In this document: piece after piece, positions 1-8,733 of the stretch
Layout: the number at the start of each line of letters is the position of its first letter
How positions within the stretch are numbered: position 1 is the first letter of the stretch
NCBI GenBank assembly: GCA_022823945.1
Contig: JAJEBK010000053.1
Coordinates: forward strand, 124,001 to 188,000
Length of the DNA: 64,000 bases
DNA from: Anaerolineae bacterium
Lineage (GTDB): Bacteria > Chloroflexota > Anaerolineae > Aggregatilineales > Phototrophicaceae
Direction: 5' to 3'
Translations under genes and position numbers: made by a program
Notes under the pieces: generated by a model
What the model was told of the DNA's origin: nothing
Seen by the model: the letters and a program-made list of their open reading frames with translations, nothing else
Databases searched by the model: none

Positions 1-1
1 A

Positions 2-196
2 TCGCTTCAAATTGCTCACCTTGATGTCACCGATGCGCTGCAATTTGAGGATTATTATGCCGCAGGCGAAGGGCATCCGCACTGGATCAACAGCGGGCAC
101 AGGAAAGTCGGCGAGATTCTGGCGGCGTGCATCGAAAACTACTTCTCCGCGGGCAGCCTGTCCGCATGTGACCAAGTTGTCACTCCCCAGCGCTGA
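2..196 (+). CDS. C-terminal end of a probable SGNH/GDSL-type hydrolase (partial)
   Basis: An open frame enters from the left window edge and ends at TGA 194-196, giving about 64 residues. Near its end it reads GEGHPHWINSGHRKVGEIL, which resembles the last conserved block of SGNH hydrolases (a His in a D/E-x-x-H-like context, then x-x-G-H-x-x-x-A/G). The stop shares one base with the radA start (TGATG), so the two are probably co-transcribed. The catalytic Ser block and oxyanion residues would lie upstream and cannot be seen, so the family call rests only on this tail. Confidence 0.5.
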   Translation, partial: SLQIAHLDVTDALQFEDYYAAGEGHPHWINSGHRKVGEILAACIENYFSAGSLSACDQVVTPQR

Positions 197-1563
197 TGGC
201 AAAGCGGCGCAGCACTTACATTTGTGGCAATTGCGGGCGACGCAGCGCTGGCAAGTTCAAAATCTGCCCGCAATGCAGGCAATTCAACACCTTGCAAGAA
301 GTGGTCGAGCAGCGTCCAACCGCTTCTGGTGCCTCCACAGGCGCGCCCGCCTCGCAGCGGCAGCCCCAACCCCTCTCTGAGATTGACCCGCGCGCCGAGC
401 CTCGCATCCGCCTGCCCAGCGCCGAGTTCAACCGTGTGCTGGGTGGAGGATTGGTGCCGGGCAGCTTGATCTTGCTGGGTGGCGAGCCCGGCATCGGCAA
501 ATCGACACTTGCGCTACAGCTTTCAGCCGCGATGGCGCAGAATGGCGGCGAGGTGCTCTATGTCAGCGGCGAAGAAAGCGCGCGCCAACTCAAACGCCGC
601 GCCGACCGACTGGGCCTGGCTGCGCAGACGCTGTACCTGCTGCCAGAAACCGACCTGGCGAATATCATCGCGCAGACGCAGCCGCTGCAGCCGAGCCTGC
701 TGGTGGTCGATTCTATCCAGACGACCCGTCATGCCGACTCCGATTCGCTGCCCGGTTTGCCTGCCCAGGTGCGTCAATGCGCTGGCGAATTGCAGCAACT
801 GGCGAAGTCCAGCGGCATCAGCGTCATCTTGATCGGACATGTGACCAAAGATGGCAGCATCGCCGGTCCGCGCGTGCTGGAGCATATTGTCGATGCAGTG
901 CTCTATCTGGAAGGCGATCCTTTCCAGCATTATCGGTTGCTGCGCGGGGTCAAGAATCGCTTCGGCGCAACCAGCGAAGTCGGTGTATTTGAAATGCGTG
1001 GCAGCGGCTTGGTCGAAGTGCCCAATCCGTCAGAAGCCTTCATCGCCGAGCGCCTGGTCACAGCCTCTGGATCTGCGATCGCCATCACGCTGGAAGGCAC
1101 GCGTCCACTGCTTGTGGAGTTGCAAGCCTTGACAAGCCCGACATCTTTCAGCAACCCGCGCCGCACTGCCAACGGCATCGATTCCAATCGGCTGCAGTTG
1201 ATCAGCGCCGTGCTCAGCAAACGCCTGAGCTTGAAGCTGTGGGAGCAGGATATCTTTGCCAATGTCATCGGCGGCTTGAAAATCGCTGAACCGGCCGCGG
1301 ATCTGGCTTTGGCATTGGCGATCGCATCCAGTTATCACGATCGTCCCTTGCCCGCCGACCTGGCTGTCGTGGGCGAGGTGGGGCTGGGCGGCGAGCTGCG
1401 CCAGGTGGGTCAGTTGGCGGCGCGACTATCCGAAGCGCAGAAACTCGGCTTCAAACGCGCGCTGGTGCCTCGCTTGCGGCGAAATGCAGATTTGCCCGCT
1501 GGCATCGAGCTGATCCAGGCGCGTAACCTGGCTGAGGCGTTGCGGGCGGCGCTGCCTTCTTGA
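196..1563 (+). CDS. radA: DNA repair protein RadA
   Basis: RadA (Sms) is a RecA-like ATPase that drives branch migration and processing of recombination intermediates. The 455-aa product has all the diagnostic parts: an N-terminal C4 zinc finger (C10, C13, C24, C27), a Walker A motif GGEPGIGKST at about 95-104, a Walker B strand ending LLVVDS, the RadA signature KNRFG near residue 253, and a C-terminal Lon-protease-like domain ending in LAEALRAALPS. Length is normal for the family. It starts one base inside the stop of the upstream gene and converges on asnS with no intergenic space, the two stop codons being adjacent. Confidence 0.97.
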   Translation: MAKRRSTYICGNCGRRSAGKFKICPQCRQFNTLQEVVEQRPTASGASTGAPASQRQPQPLSEIDPRAEPRIRLPSAEFNRVLGGGLVPGSLILLGGEPGIGKSTLALQLSAAMAQNGGEVLYVSGEESARQLKRRADRLGLAAQTLYLLPETDLANIIAQTQPLQPSLLVVDSIQTTRHADSDSLPGLPAQVRQCAGELQQLAKSSGISVILIGHVTKDGSIAGPRVLEHIVDAVLYLEGDPFQHYRLLRGVKNRFGATSEVGVFEMRGSGLVEVPNPSEAFIAERLVTASGSAIAITLEGTRPLLVELQALTSPTSFSNPRRTANGIDSNRLQLISAVLSKRLSLKLWEQDIFANVIGGLKIAEPAADLALALAIASSYHDRPLPADLAVVGEVGLGGELRQVGQLAARLSEAQKLGFKRALVPRLRRNADLPAGIELIQARNLAEALRAALPS

Positions 1564-2901
1564 TTAGGGATACTTGCGGTTGAGCAGGCGGGCATAGGGG
1601 ATGGTCTCGCGCACATGGCTCAATCCGCAGACCCAGGCGACAGTCCGCTCAATGCCGATGCCGAAGCCGGCGTGCGGCACGCTGCCAAACTTGCGCAGGT
1701 CGAGATACCATTCATAGGCTTCGCGCCCCAAGCCCATCTTGTCGATATTTTCCGCCAGCAGATCGTGGTCGTGGATGCGCTCGCTGCCGCCGATAATCTC
1801 GCCATATCCCTCTGGCGCCAGCAGATCGACGCTGCGGCAGACTTCTGGGCGTCCCGCCACTGGCGTCATATAGAAGGCTTTCACAGCGGTGGGATAGTGA
1901 TAGACGAAGACCGGCTTGTCGAACAATCCAGCCAGCGCCGTCTCGTGCGGGCTGCCAAAATCTTCGCCCCATTCGATCGCCAGTTCGGCTTTGCGCACCG
2001 GATCGTCGGTCTGGTCGCGCAGAGCCTGCAAACGCTCTACCGCTTCATCATAGCTGATGCGCGCGAAAGGCGGCGTGATGGCGCGCAGCTTGTCGGTGTC
2101 GCGCCCGATGATTTCCAGTTCTTGTTGGTGCTTTTCCAGGGTCTGCGCCACCACATACGCCACCATGCTCTCTTCTATGTCCATCAACTCTTCCAGCGAG
2201 CAGAAAGCGATCTCTGGCTCCAACATCCAGAATTCAATCAAGTGGCGGCGCGTTTTCGATTTCTCGGCGCGGAAGGTCGGCCCAAAACAATATACCTTGC
2301 CAAAAGCCGCGATGTTGGCTTCGTTGTAGAGTTGTCCGGTCTGCGCCAGGAAAGCCGCCTCGCCAAAATAATCGACCTCGAAGAGCGTTGTGGTCTCTTC
2401 ACCGGCTGCTGGCGTGATGATAGGCGTATCGACCAGCAAGAAGCCTTCGTTGTCCAGCCAGTCGCGCATGGCTTTGATGATAGTGGCGCGCACACGCAAT
2501 ATCGCCCACTGCCGGTTGCTGCGCACCCACAGGTGGCGGTGATTCATCAGGAACTCGGTGCCGTGCTCTTTGGGCGTGATGGGATATTCCTGCGCCAATT
2601 GCACGAGTTCCAGCGAGCGAATGCCGATTTCATAACCGCCGGGCAGGCCGGGCGCGCGCTCGTCCGCCCGCACAACGCCATGCACGATAATCGCCGATTC
2701 CTGCGTCAAGCCCCGCGCCAGTTCAAAATCCTCGGGCTGCATCTCGCGTTTGAAAGCCACGCATTGCGCTTGCCCGCTGCCATCGCGCAGCAAGATGAAT
2801 TGCAGGCGCCCCTTGCCCGTGCGGCTGTAGACCCAGCCTCGCAGCGTAACCTCTTGCTCGGCGTAGGCGGCGATATCCTTGATGCGAATGTGCTGGCTCA
2901 A
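1564..2901 (-). CDS. asnS: Asparaginyl-tRNA synthetase
   Basis: This class IIb aminoacyl-tRNA synthetase charges tRNA-Asn. The 445-aa protein begins with an OB-fold anticodon-binding domain ([18 protein letters not shown]), followed by the catalytic core with motif 2 ([23 protein letters not shown]) and motif 3 ([16 protein letters not shown]). The insertion pattern and E-x-E surroundings fit AsnRS better than AspRS. The start ATG at 2901 directly precedes the OB domain. It is transcribed toward radA and shares an upstream gap of about 40 bp with the end of sua5. Confidence 0.95.
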   Translation of the reverse strand: MSQHIRIKDIAAYAEQEVTLRGWVYSRTGKGRLQFILLRDGSGQAQCVAFKREMQPEDFELARGLTQESAIIVHGVVRADERAPGLPGGYEIGIRSLELVQLAQEYPITPKEHGTEFLMNHRHLWVRSNRQWAILRVRATIIKAMRDWLDNEGFLLVDTPIITPAAGEETTTLFEVDYFGEAAFLAQTGQLYNEANIAAFGKVYCFGPTFRAEKSKTRRHLIEFWMLEPEIAFCSLEELMDIEESMVAYVVAQTLEKHQQELEIIGRDTDKLRAITPPFARISYDEAVERLQALRDQTDDPVRKAELAIEWGEDFGSPHETALAGLFDKPVFVYHYPTAVKAFYMTPVAGRPEVCRSVDLLAPEGYGEIIGGSERIHDHDLLAENIDKMGLGREAYEWYLDLRKFGSVPHAGFGIGIERTVAWVCGLSHVRETIPYARLLNRKYP

Positions 2902-2941
2902 TGTCGATTCCTTCCAGACTTTGGCGCATAATCAACGCGGA

Positions 2942-3994
2942 TTATAGCATAGCCCGCGCGTCAATGACCTCGCCGACAGCCGCCCGCAGCAGCCGGTCAT
3001 GCAGTGCCAGCCCCAGCCCGCGCTGTTCAGGCGCTCTCGCCAGGATGACGGCCACGCCAGCCTTGTCAAGCGCGCGCAAGCCGGCGAAAAGCCGTTCAGC
3101 TGCTTGCTCGCTATTGCTGCCCAGGCTCTCGATTTGGTTGTCCAGATCGGCGAATTGCTCGGCATCGCGTTGGCGCAGCAGCAATCCGACCCGGCTGTGT
3201 CTGGCGATTTCGGCGCGCATGGCAGCATATACGGCGCAATCATCACCGCGAAAAAGCAGCAGGCGCGCTCGTGGCGAATAATGTCTTAGCAAAGTGCCAG
3301 GCGCAGGAACAGCAGCATCCGCGTCGTTTGCAAAATGCGGCGTATATTGCAAGTCGGGCAGCAATGCTCGCAATGCCTCCAGCGAGATTCCACCTGGTCG
3401 CAGCAAGCGCGGCGGTTCATCTACCAGGCTGACGATAGTCGACTCGATGCCGATTTGCGCAGGTCCGCCATCCAGCACCAGATCGACTTTGTCCGCCAGG
3501 TCATCCAGCACATGCTCTGCGCTGGTCGGGCTGGGGCGCGAGAAGGTATTGGCGCTGGGCGCAGCAATCGGTACGCCTGCCGCTTTGATCAAGGCGCGCG
3601 CCACAACGTGGTCGGGCATGCGCAGGGCGACTGTATCCATGCCAGCGCTCAGATTGTCGGGTATGCGCGCAGATTTCCGCAGCACCAGAGTCAGCGCGCC
3701 TGGGAAGAAATGCCGACTCAGCAGCGGGACCGACGGCGGCACATCCCTCGCGACTTGTGATAGCTGGGATATCTCGGCGATATGCACGATGAGCGGGTCG
3801 CTGGCTGGGCGCCCCTTGGCGTGGAAGATGCGGGCCACGGCGGCAGCATCCCAGGCATTTGCGCCCAAGCCATAGACTGTCTCGGTGGGGAAAGCCACCA
3901 ACCCGCCGCCGCGGATGATGCCAGCTGCCCGCGCAATGAGGGCTGGATCGGGCCTCTGTGCATCGACTCGCAGGCTGCGCGTGCTGCTGGGCAT
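2942..3994 (-). CDS. L-threonylcarbamoyladenylate synthase (Sua5/YrdC/YwlC)
   Basis: The protein makes threonylcarbamoyl-AMP from Thr, bicarbonate and ATP for the t6A37 tRNA modification. The 350 residues contain the YrdC fold (GGLVAFPTETVYGLGANAW, then KGRPASDPLIVHI, SANTFSRPSPTSAEHV) and a C-terminal Sua5 domain after a PAPGTLLRHYSPRA linker, so this is the long Sua5 form rather than short TsaC. I start it at ATG 3992-3994 because AAAGGA lies 11 nt upstream; a 15-residue upstream extension has no such site. It reads in the same direction as asnS, with a gap of about 40 bp. Confidence 0.93.
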   Translation of the reverse strand: MPSSTRSLRVDAQRPDPALIARAAGIIRGGGLVAFPTETVYGLGANAWDAAAVARIFHAKGRPASDPLIVHIAEISQLSQVARDVPPSVPLLSRHFFPGALTLVLRKSARIPDNLSAGMDTVALRMPDHVVARALIKAAGVPIAAPSANTFSRPSPTSAEHVLDDLADKVDLVLDGGPAQIGIESTIVSLVDEPPRLLRPGGISLEALRALLPDLQYTPHFANDADAAVPAPGTLLRHYSPRARLLLFRGDDCAVYAAMRAEIARHSRVGLLLRQRDAEQFADLDNQIESLGSNSEQAAERLFAGLRALDKAGVAVILARAPEQRGLGLALHDRLLRAAVGEVIDARAML

Positions 3995-4152
3995 GGCTGT
4001 GAATATCCTTTCTACGCAGTTGCTTGCTGGCGATGTCATAGAAGCCTACTCGCTCGCCGCGAAAAGGCTAGGGCAATTGCAAAATGCGTTGGGCAGCAGA
4101 GAAAGCGAATATAATAAAAGAATATCGCAGCCAACCTGGAAAGGCATTTACC

Positions 4153-5106
4153 ATGACAATTTTGGTAACTGGCGCAGCCGGCTTTTTGGGCAATTTGCTC
4201 GTAAAACGGCTGGTTGCTGAGGAACAGCCTGTACGCGCTCTGGTGCACAGCGCTGCCAAAGCGAAGATTCGCCTGGGCGAAATTGCCGACCATATCGAGA
4301 TTGTACCGGGCGATGTGACGCGCGCCGATAGCCTGGATGTCGCTATGCGAGGCGCGCGCGCTGTGATTCATACTGTCGCCATTGCGCTGGAAAAAGGCGG
4401 GCGGACTTATGAATCGGTCAATTATGAGGGAACACTGAATGTGCTGCGAGCGGCGGAAGCGGCTGGCGTGCAGCGCTTCATCAATATCAGTCAAAATGGC
4501 GCAAAAGCCGACTTGCCCTACCGCTTCCTGGCCAGCAAGGGTCGCGCTCAAGCAGCGGTCGCAGGCTCGACCCTGGCCTGGACTGCGCTGCGGCCATCGG
4601 CGATATTCGGCGCTCAGGATGAATTCTTCAATACTTTCGCGCGCCTGCTGAAAATCACGCCCCTCGTCTTCCCGCTCATAGACGGCGGCAAGGCAGAGTT
4701 CCAGCCCGTGTCGGCGCATGATGTCGTTGAGGCGGCGCTGCGTTGCCTGGATGACGATTCGACTATCGGCGCGGAACTGGCGCTGGGCGGTCCTGAAGTG
4801 TTGACGCTAGGCGAGATCGAGCGCCGTGTGCTGGATGCGACTGGCAGTATGCGGCTGCTGGTGCCTGTGCCGGCGAGTCTGCTGCGTCCGGTCGTGGCTT
4901 TGGTGCAAAGGTTGCTGCCCGGCTCGCCCGTCAATACCAGCCTGCTGGAGCTGTTGGCTGTGCCTAACATTGTGCCCGACAATGCGCTGGTTGCGCGCTT
5001 TGGCTTGTCGCCAATCCCCTTCGCTGGCGAGCATATCGTCTACCTGCGCGACAACACCTTGGGCGATACGCTGGCGAAATTCTTTGGCAACGCGACGGTC
5101 AATTGA
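4153..5106 (+). CDS. NAD(P)-binding atypical SDR (NmrA/NDUFA9-like)
   Basis: A 317-aa extended SDR-like protein begins MTILVTGAAGFLGN, the Rossmann glycine-rich loop, at its first residue. It continues with GDVTRADSLDVAMRGARAVIHTVA (second strand and acidic turn) and SQNGAKADLPYRFLASKGRAQ, in place of a canonical YxxxK pair. C-terminal GGPEVLTLGEIERRVL resembles NDUFA9/YbjT-type proteins whose substrate is unknown. It is divergent from sua5. A TATAAT at 4110-4115 upstream is a likely -10 element, without an obvious matching -35. RBS GGAAAGG lies about 8 nt before the ATG. Confidence 0.85.
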   Translation: MTILVTGAAGFLGNLLVKRLVAEEQPVRALVHSAAKAKIRLGEIADHIEIVPGDVTRADSLDVAMRGARAVIHTVAIALEKGGRTYESVNYEGTLNVLRAAEAAGVQRFINISQNGAKADLPYRFLASKGRAQAAVAGSTLAWTALRPSAIFGAQDEFFNTFARLLKITPLVFPLIDGGKAEFQPVSAHDVVEAALRCLDDDSTIGAELALGGPEVLTLGEIERRVLDATGSMRLLVPVPASLLRPVVALVQRLLPGSPVNTSLLELLAVPNIVPDNALVARFGLSPIPFAGEHIVYLRDNTLGDTLAKFFGNATVN

Positions 5107-5225
5107 GCGCTCTCTGAAATTGCCATAGAGAAAACTGTAGGGGCGAGGCGGCGACTCGCCCGAATCCCCCCTGTCGTCAAGTCGGCGACTCGCCCGATTC
5201 TCTCCCCCGTCGAATCGGTGGCAGG
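5107..5225. other. Short intergenic gap with GGCGACTCGCCCG repeats
   Basis: The gap between the SDR and the convergent glycosyltransferase holds two copies of a short GC-rich unit (around 5144-5163 and 5180-5196, both containing GGCGACTCGCCCGA) and C-rich tracts. The units can form small hairpins. Similar wording (GGGGCGACTCTTGAGTCGCCCAC) recurs near 49190. No gene is seen here. Confidence 0.5.
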
Positions 5226-6362
5226 TCAATCTCGAAGCAGCTTTTCGTAAAGTTTCATGTGCTCATCTGCGGCCGCCGCGATCGAGAATGTCTTTCGTAT
5301 GCGCCGCCTGCTCGCAGCGCCCATCCGCTCTCGCAAGCCGGCGTCATTCAGCAAGCGCAAAACGCCCGCCGCAAGCGCATCGACATCGCCAGCATCAACC
5401 AAATAGCCGGTCTCGCCAGGCACGATCGTTTCACTTGGACCGCCTCGCCGCGTGCTGACGACTGGCAGCCCACAGGCCATCGCTTCCAGATTGGCTATGC
5501 CATAACTTTCGAATTCCGATGGACAGACGAAGATATCAGCCGCCGCATAAACTGCTTCGATATCATCGCGAAAGCCGATGTATTGCAGCGAATCGCGCAG
5601 AGCCACGCGCTCCTCAACGCGCTCCAGAATCCGGGCGCGATACTGCTGGTCGGCTGCCACGCCAAAAACATCATCGCCCGCCACAATGAAGCGCGTTTTG
5701 GGCTGGGCTCTCAAAACCTGCTCCGCCATCGCCTGAAAAATATGGTGCCCCTTGACCGGCTGGAAACGCGCCACCATCGCCACCACCAGCGCATCGTCAG
5801 CAATATCCAGCTCGCGCCGCAGACTGCTGCCCAAGCCAGGCCGAAATCGCGCGCTGTCGACGCCCGTGTAGATGACGGGCAGCCGGTTGCCGGGCATAAA
5901 AGGGGGAGAACCCAAAAATCCATCGCGGATGGCACGGGTGCGCGCCACAGCTGGCACTGCCCGAAAGAAAGCCCGCTGCCAGGCTTTCGGCTGGAACCAC
6001 CATCCCCACACAGTCCACAGCACGGGCAAACCCAGTCGCCGCGCCGCTGCTGCGATGAAGGGCAAAGTATGATAATCGCTGTGCACCAGGTCGATGCGCT
6101 GCGCTGCCAGCAGGTCTTCCATGCGCCTCACGATGGGGAATCGCGCCCATAGCGCCGGCACAAACCAGGTCGAAGCGCCGCGATAGAGCAGGGTATGCGC
6201 GCCCCAGCCTTTTGCTCGCCATCTTTGCTGGAGCTTGCCATCCGCAGGCACGAGCAGCTGCGTTTCAAAACGTTCATGATCCAGCGCCCCCGCCAAGGTG
6301 AGCAGGTCGGTTTCGCCGCCGCCCAGCCCTGTATACCAGGATGTGTAGAGGATGCGCTTCAT
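5226..6362 (-). CDS. GT4-family glycosyltransferase
   Basis: This is a retaining, GT-B fold glycosyltransferase of 378 aa. The N-terminal domain starts MKRILYTSWYTGLGGGETDL, with the glycine loop of GT4 enzymes. The C-terminal domain carries VAMVARFQPVKGHH and the E-x7-E motif in FESYGIANLEAMACGLPVV, followed by GGPSETIVPGETGYLV, which binds the nucleotide-sugar. I chose ATG 6360-6362 because it gives the canonical N-terminus; upstream in-frame residues overlap the neighbouring gene. It lies 5 bp after the TIR protein gene and is probably co-transcribed with it. Sugar and acceptor cannot be deduced. Confidence 0.9.
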   Translation of the reverse strand: MKRILYTSWYTGLGGGETDLLTLAGALDHERFETQLLVPADGKLQQRWRAKGWGAHTLLYRGASTWFVPALWARFPIVRRMEDLLAAQRIDLVHSDYHTLPFIAAAARRLGLPVLWTVWGWWFQPKAWQRAFFRAVPAVARTRAIRDGFLGSPPFMPGNRLPVIYTGVDSARFRPGLGSSLRRELDIADDALVVAMVARFQPVKGHHIFQAMAEQVLRAQPKTRFIVAGDDVFGVAADQQYRARILERVEERVALRDSLQYIGFRDDIEAVYAAADIFVCPSEFESYGIANLEAMACGLPVVSTRRGGPSETIVPGETGYLVDAGDVDALAAGVLRLLNDAGLRERMGAASRRRIRKTFSIAAAADEHMKLYEKLLRD

Positions 6363-6367
6363 GCCAG

Positions 6368-8611
6368 TCACAAGCACAGCGGGCGCGCGTTGTATTGCTC
6401 GCGTTCGGCGCAGGTCAAGGGACGGGGTTGATATTCGCTCTCGATGCGCTCCAGCAGAGAATCGATGCTTTCCAAAGTCCACAGCCGAAAGACATCGTCT
6501 GTGTCGCGGGTGACGAAGCGCGCGGCATCTGGACTGTAGCTGAAATCCACGACCGGCAAACTGTGCGAGAAACGCGCCTCAAGCTCGCCCGATGCGCTGT
6601 GCCACAAGAGCAATTCGTTGTTGACCGACGCCAGCAGCCGTCCAGCGCCGGGCAGGACAGCCAATTTGCGCGCTTCGAGCGATTCGCCCACCATGCGCCG
6701 CCGCAGCGCCCCATCGATCGTATTGAGGATGATGATGCTCCCATCCGATTGCGCCAGCGCCAGTGATGCGCCATCTTCTGCCAGCGTGCCCATCCTCGTT
6801 TCGACCAACGAATGCCGCTGCGCCGTATAATCGTCCAGCGACAGCCGGGTCAAGGTTGCCAGTTCACTTTCCAGCGGCACAAAGAATACCAGGGCATCGT
6901 CATGGAAAGCCGCCTGGGCATCGACAGCCATCCCCAGCGGAAATGCAGCAAGGGTCGCTCCGTCTTGCGTATCCCACAACAGCGCCACTTCGGCATGCAA
7001 GCTCACAAAGTGTCGCCCATCCGCCGCGAATACAACATCGCGCGCCATGCCCGCATCGCCCACGCCCAACGCTTGTGGCTCGGAAAAATCGGCGTTCAGC
7101 AGCCACATGATTCTGTCATCAACCGCCACCAGAGCGCTGCCGTCCGCCGCCAGATAAATCGCCTGCAGATTGGCGAGAGGCGCATCCCAACTGCGGATTT
7201 CTGCGCCCGTGTCGGCCGCATAAATTGTCGCGACTTCGCCATCGTGCAGAGCCAGCAGCTTGCCGGCGCTTGCCCAGAGACCTGCTGGCAAATCTTTGTC
7301 AGCGAAATCATCTTGAAGCTGCCGTATCTGCAAGCCATCCTGGTGGACCAGCAGCAGACTGCCTGTGGCAATGGTGGTTCCGGGCAGCGCTCCACGCAAG
7401 ACGCGTCCGATTTGCGCTTCCAGCAGCGCCGATTCTTCCGCTCTTTCTGTCGCCAGGGTATCCGCGACCAGCCGCAGCAGACGTTGCGCCGAGCCAGGAT
7501 CGTCCAGAGCGGACTGCGCTTCCCATGCCAACGCGAGCGCCAATTCTGTATCACCTGCTTGCAGCGCCTGGCGCGCCGCATCCAGCAGTCGTCTGCCATC
7601 AATGGCGCGCATGGGCAGGTGGGCTTGGGTGGCGCGGGCAGCTGTGGCGCGGGCTTGGGCGGTGGCTTGCGCTTCGACCGCCGCGACCGTGGCTGCGCTG
7701 GCAGTTGCGCCGACCGACTCGCTGATGCGCACGCTGGTTGCCGCGAGCTGGTCGATCAGCCCGACTGCGCCCTCGTTGGCAGCTGCTGCGGCGGCGTCTG
7801 CAAGCGCGATTTGTGTTTGGGTGGCTTGGGCTTGGGCGGCGGCAGCTTGCCCGTTGGAGATCGCCCGAGCCACGAATTGCAGCAGGAACGCGCCAACAGC
7901 GACCAGCATCAGCAGCGCAAGCGCCAATATCAGCGCGCGCGCCCGCGAGCGAGTTCGCGAACGAATGCCGCTGCTGCGTCTTCGGCGGCTGCTGTGAATG
8001 AACTCGACTTGCAGCTGCGAAGGTTTGGGTTGGCGTTTGTTTGCGCCAGCCAGCCAGCGCCGCGCCTCTTCCCAGTTTTGCGCCGGCAGCAAGTGCTCAC
8101 TTTTGCGGTCGCTCGACCGCCAGCGTTCGGCCGCCACCAGCAGCTCCGTGTGCAGACGAAGGTCGTCATCGACGGCCAGATGCGGGCGAAGCTGCTCAAT
8201 TCGCTCGACCAAATCGTCTTGCTCGCGGAAGAAGAGGTAGGTGTTGTTGACAATAGCCGGGTGAACTTCGACGTTGATATCGTCATCATGGATCAATGTT
8301 ATGATGCGCTTGCTGTGGCTGACGGCGTGCTGGATGAGCTCGTTGCATAGTTGGCTTTCGGCGCTGGCTTGCGAGAGCACGATCGCCACCGTGTACGCTT
8401 GCAGGATGCCGGCTTTGAGCTGCGCGCTTTCTGCAGCGAGCTTGCCGAAGTCGCTGTCATCAAACCAGCAGTCGATGCCGCTCGCGCGCATTTGAGCCGC
8501 CAGCCGCCGCACAAATGCGATGTCGGCCGGATGGTAGATGCAAAATATGTCGTGATAGGCAATGTCGTCCACAGTCGAACCTGCGCACCGCCGGCACCAT
8601 CCCCCCTTCAT
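6368..8611 (-). CDS. TIR-domain membrane protein with C-terminal propeller-like sensor
   Basis: The 747-aa protein has a TIR-like domain at about 18-140 (YHDIFCIYHPADIAFVRRL, then CWFDD, VAIVLSQASAES, and KRIITLI). A positively charged Arg/Ser linker leads to a single transmembrane helix at about 226-248, then an Ala/Gln-rich coiled coil to about 330. The remainder is repetitive beta-rich sequence (LLWDTQDGATLAAF, LWHSASGELEARF, FRLWTLESIDSLL) typical of WD40-like propellers. Topology would put TIR in the cytoplasm and the propeller outside. TIR domains of bacteria are often NAD-cleaving or signalling modules, but I cannot place the catalytic Glu securely. ATG 8609-8611 is used; a GTG 13 codons later is an alternative start. 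The downstream gene is a glycosyltransferase. Confidence 0.8.
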   Translation of the reverse strand: MKGGWCRRCAGSTVDDIAYHDIFCIYHPADIAFVRRLAAQMRASGIDCWFDDSDFGKLAAESAQLKAGILQAYTVAIVLSQASAESQLCNELIQHAVSHSKRIITLIHDDDINVEVHPAIVNNTYLFFREQDDLVERIEQLRPHLAVDDDLRLHTELLVAAERWRSSDRKSEHLLPAQNWEEARRWLAGANKRQPKPSQLQVEFIHSSRRRRSSGIRSRTRSRARALILALALLMLVAVGAFLLQFVARAISNGQAAAAQAQATQTQIALADAAAAAANEGAVGLIDQLAATSVRISESVGATASAATVAAVEAQATAQARATAARATQAHLPMRAIDGRRLLDAARQALQAGDTELALALAWEAQSALDDPGSAQRLLRLVADTLATERAEESALLEAQIGRVLRGALPGTTIATGSLLLVHQDGLQIRQLQDDFADKDLPAGLWASAGKLLALHDGEVATIYAADTGAEIRSWDAPLANLQAIYLAADGSALVAVDDRIMWLLNADFSEPQALGVGDAGMARDVVFAADGRHFVSLHAEVALLWDTQDGATLAAFPLGMAVDAQAAFHDDALVFFVPLESELATLTRLSLDDYTAQRHSLVETRMGTLAEDGASLALAQSDGSIIILNTIDGALRRRMVGESLEARKLAVLPGAGRLLASVNNELLLWHSASGELEARFSHSLPVVDFSYSPDAARFVTRDTDDVFRLWTLESIDSLLERIESEYQPRPLTCAEREQYNARPLCL

Positions 8612-8733
8612 TTTACAGCAATTTGAAATTGGTACGGCGCATCGGCAGTGTCAGGCAGCCTTCGCAAGAAAAAGGGCGAACCAGTGGCTCGCCCCCAAGC
8701 GCTGTAGCGCGCAAATACAATACACCGGCGATC

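Noticed and set aside
1615..2931. A 438-codon open frame on the plus strand opposite asnS
   Set aside because: asnS on the other strand has all family motifs; the antisense frame is open only because of GC-rich codon structure and shows no domain.
6812..8350. A 512-codon plus-strand frame opposite the TIR protein
   Set aside because: Composition is dominated by Arg, Gln, His and Cys with no domain; the minus-strand TIR/propeller protein explains the region.
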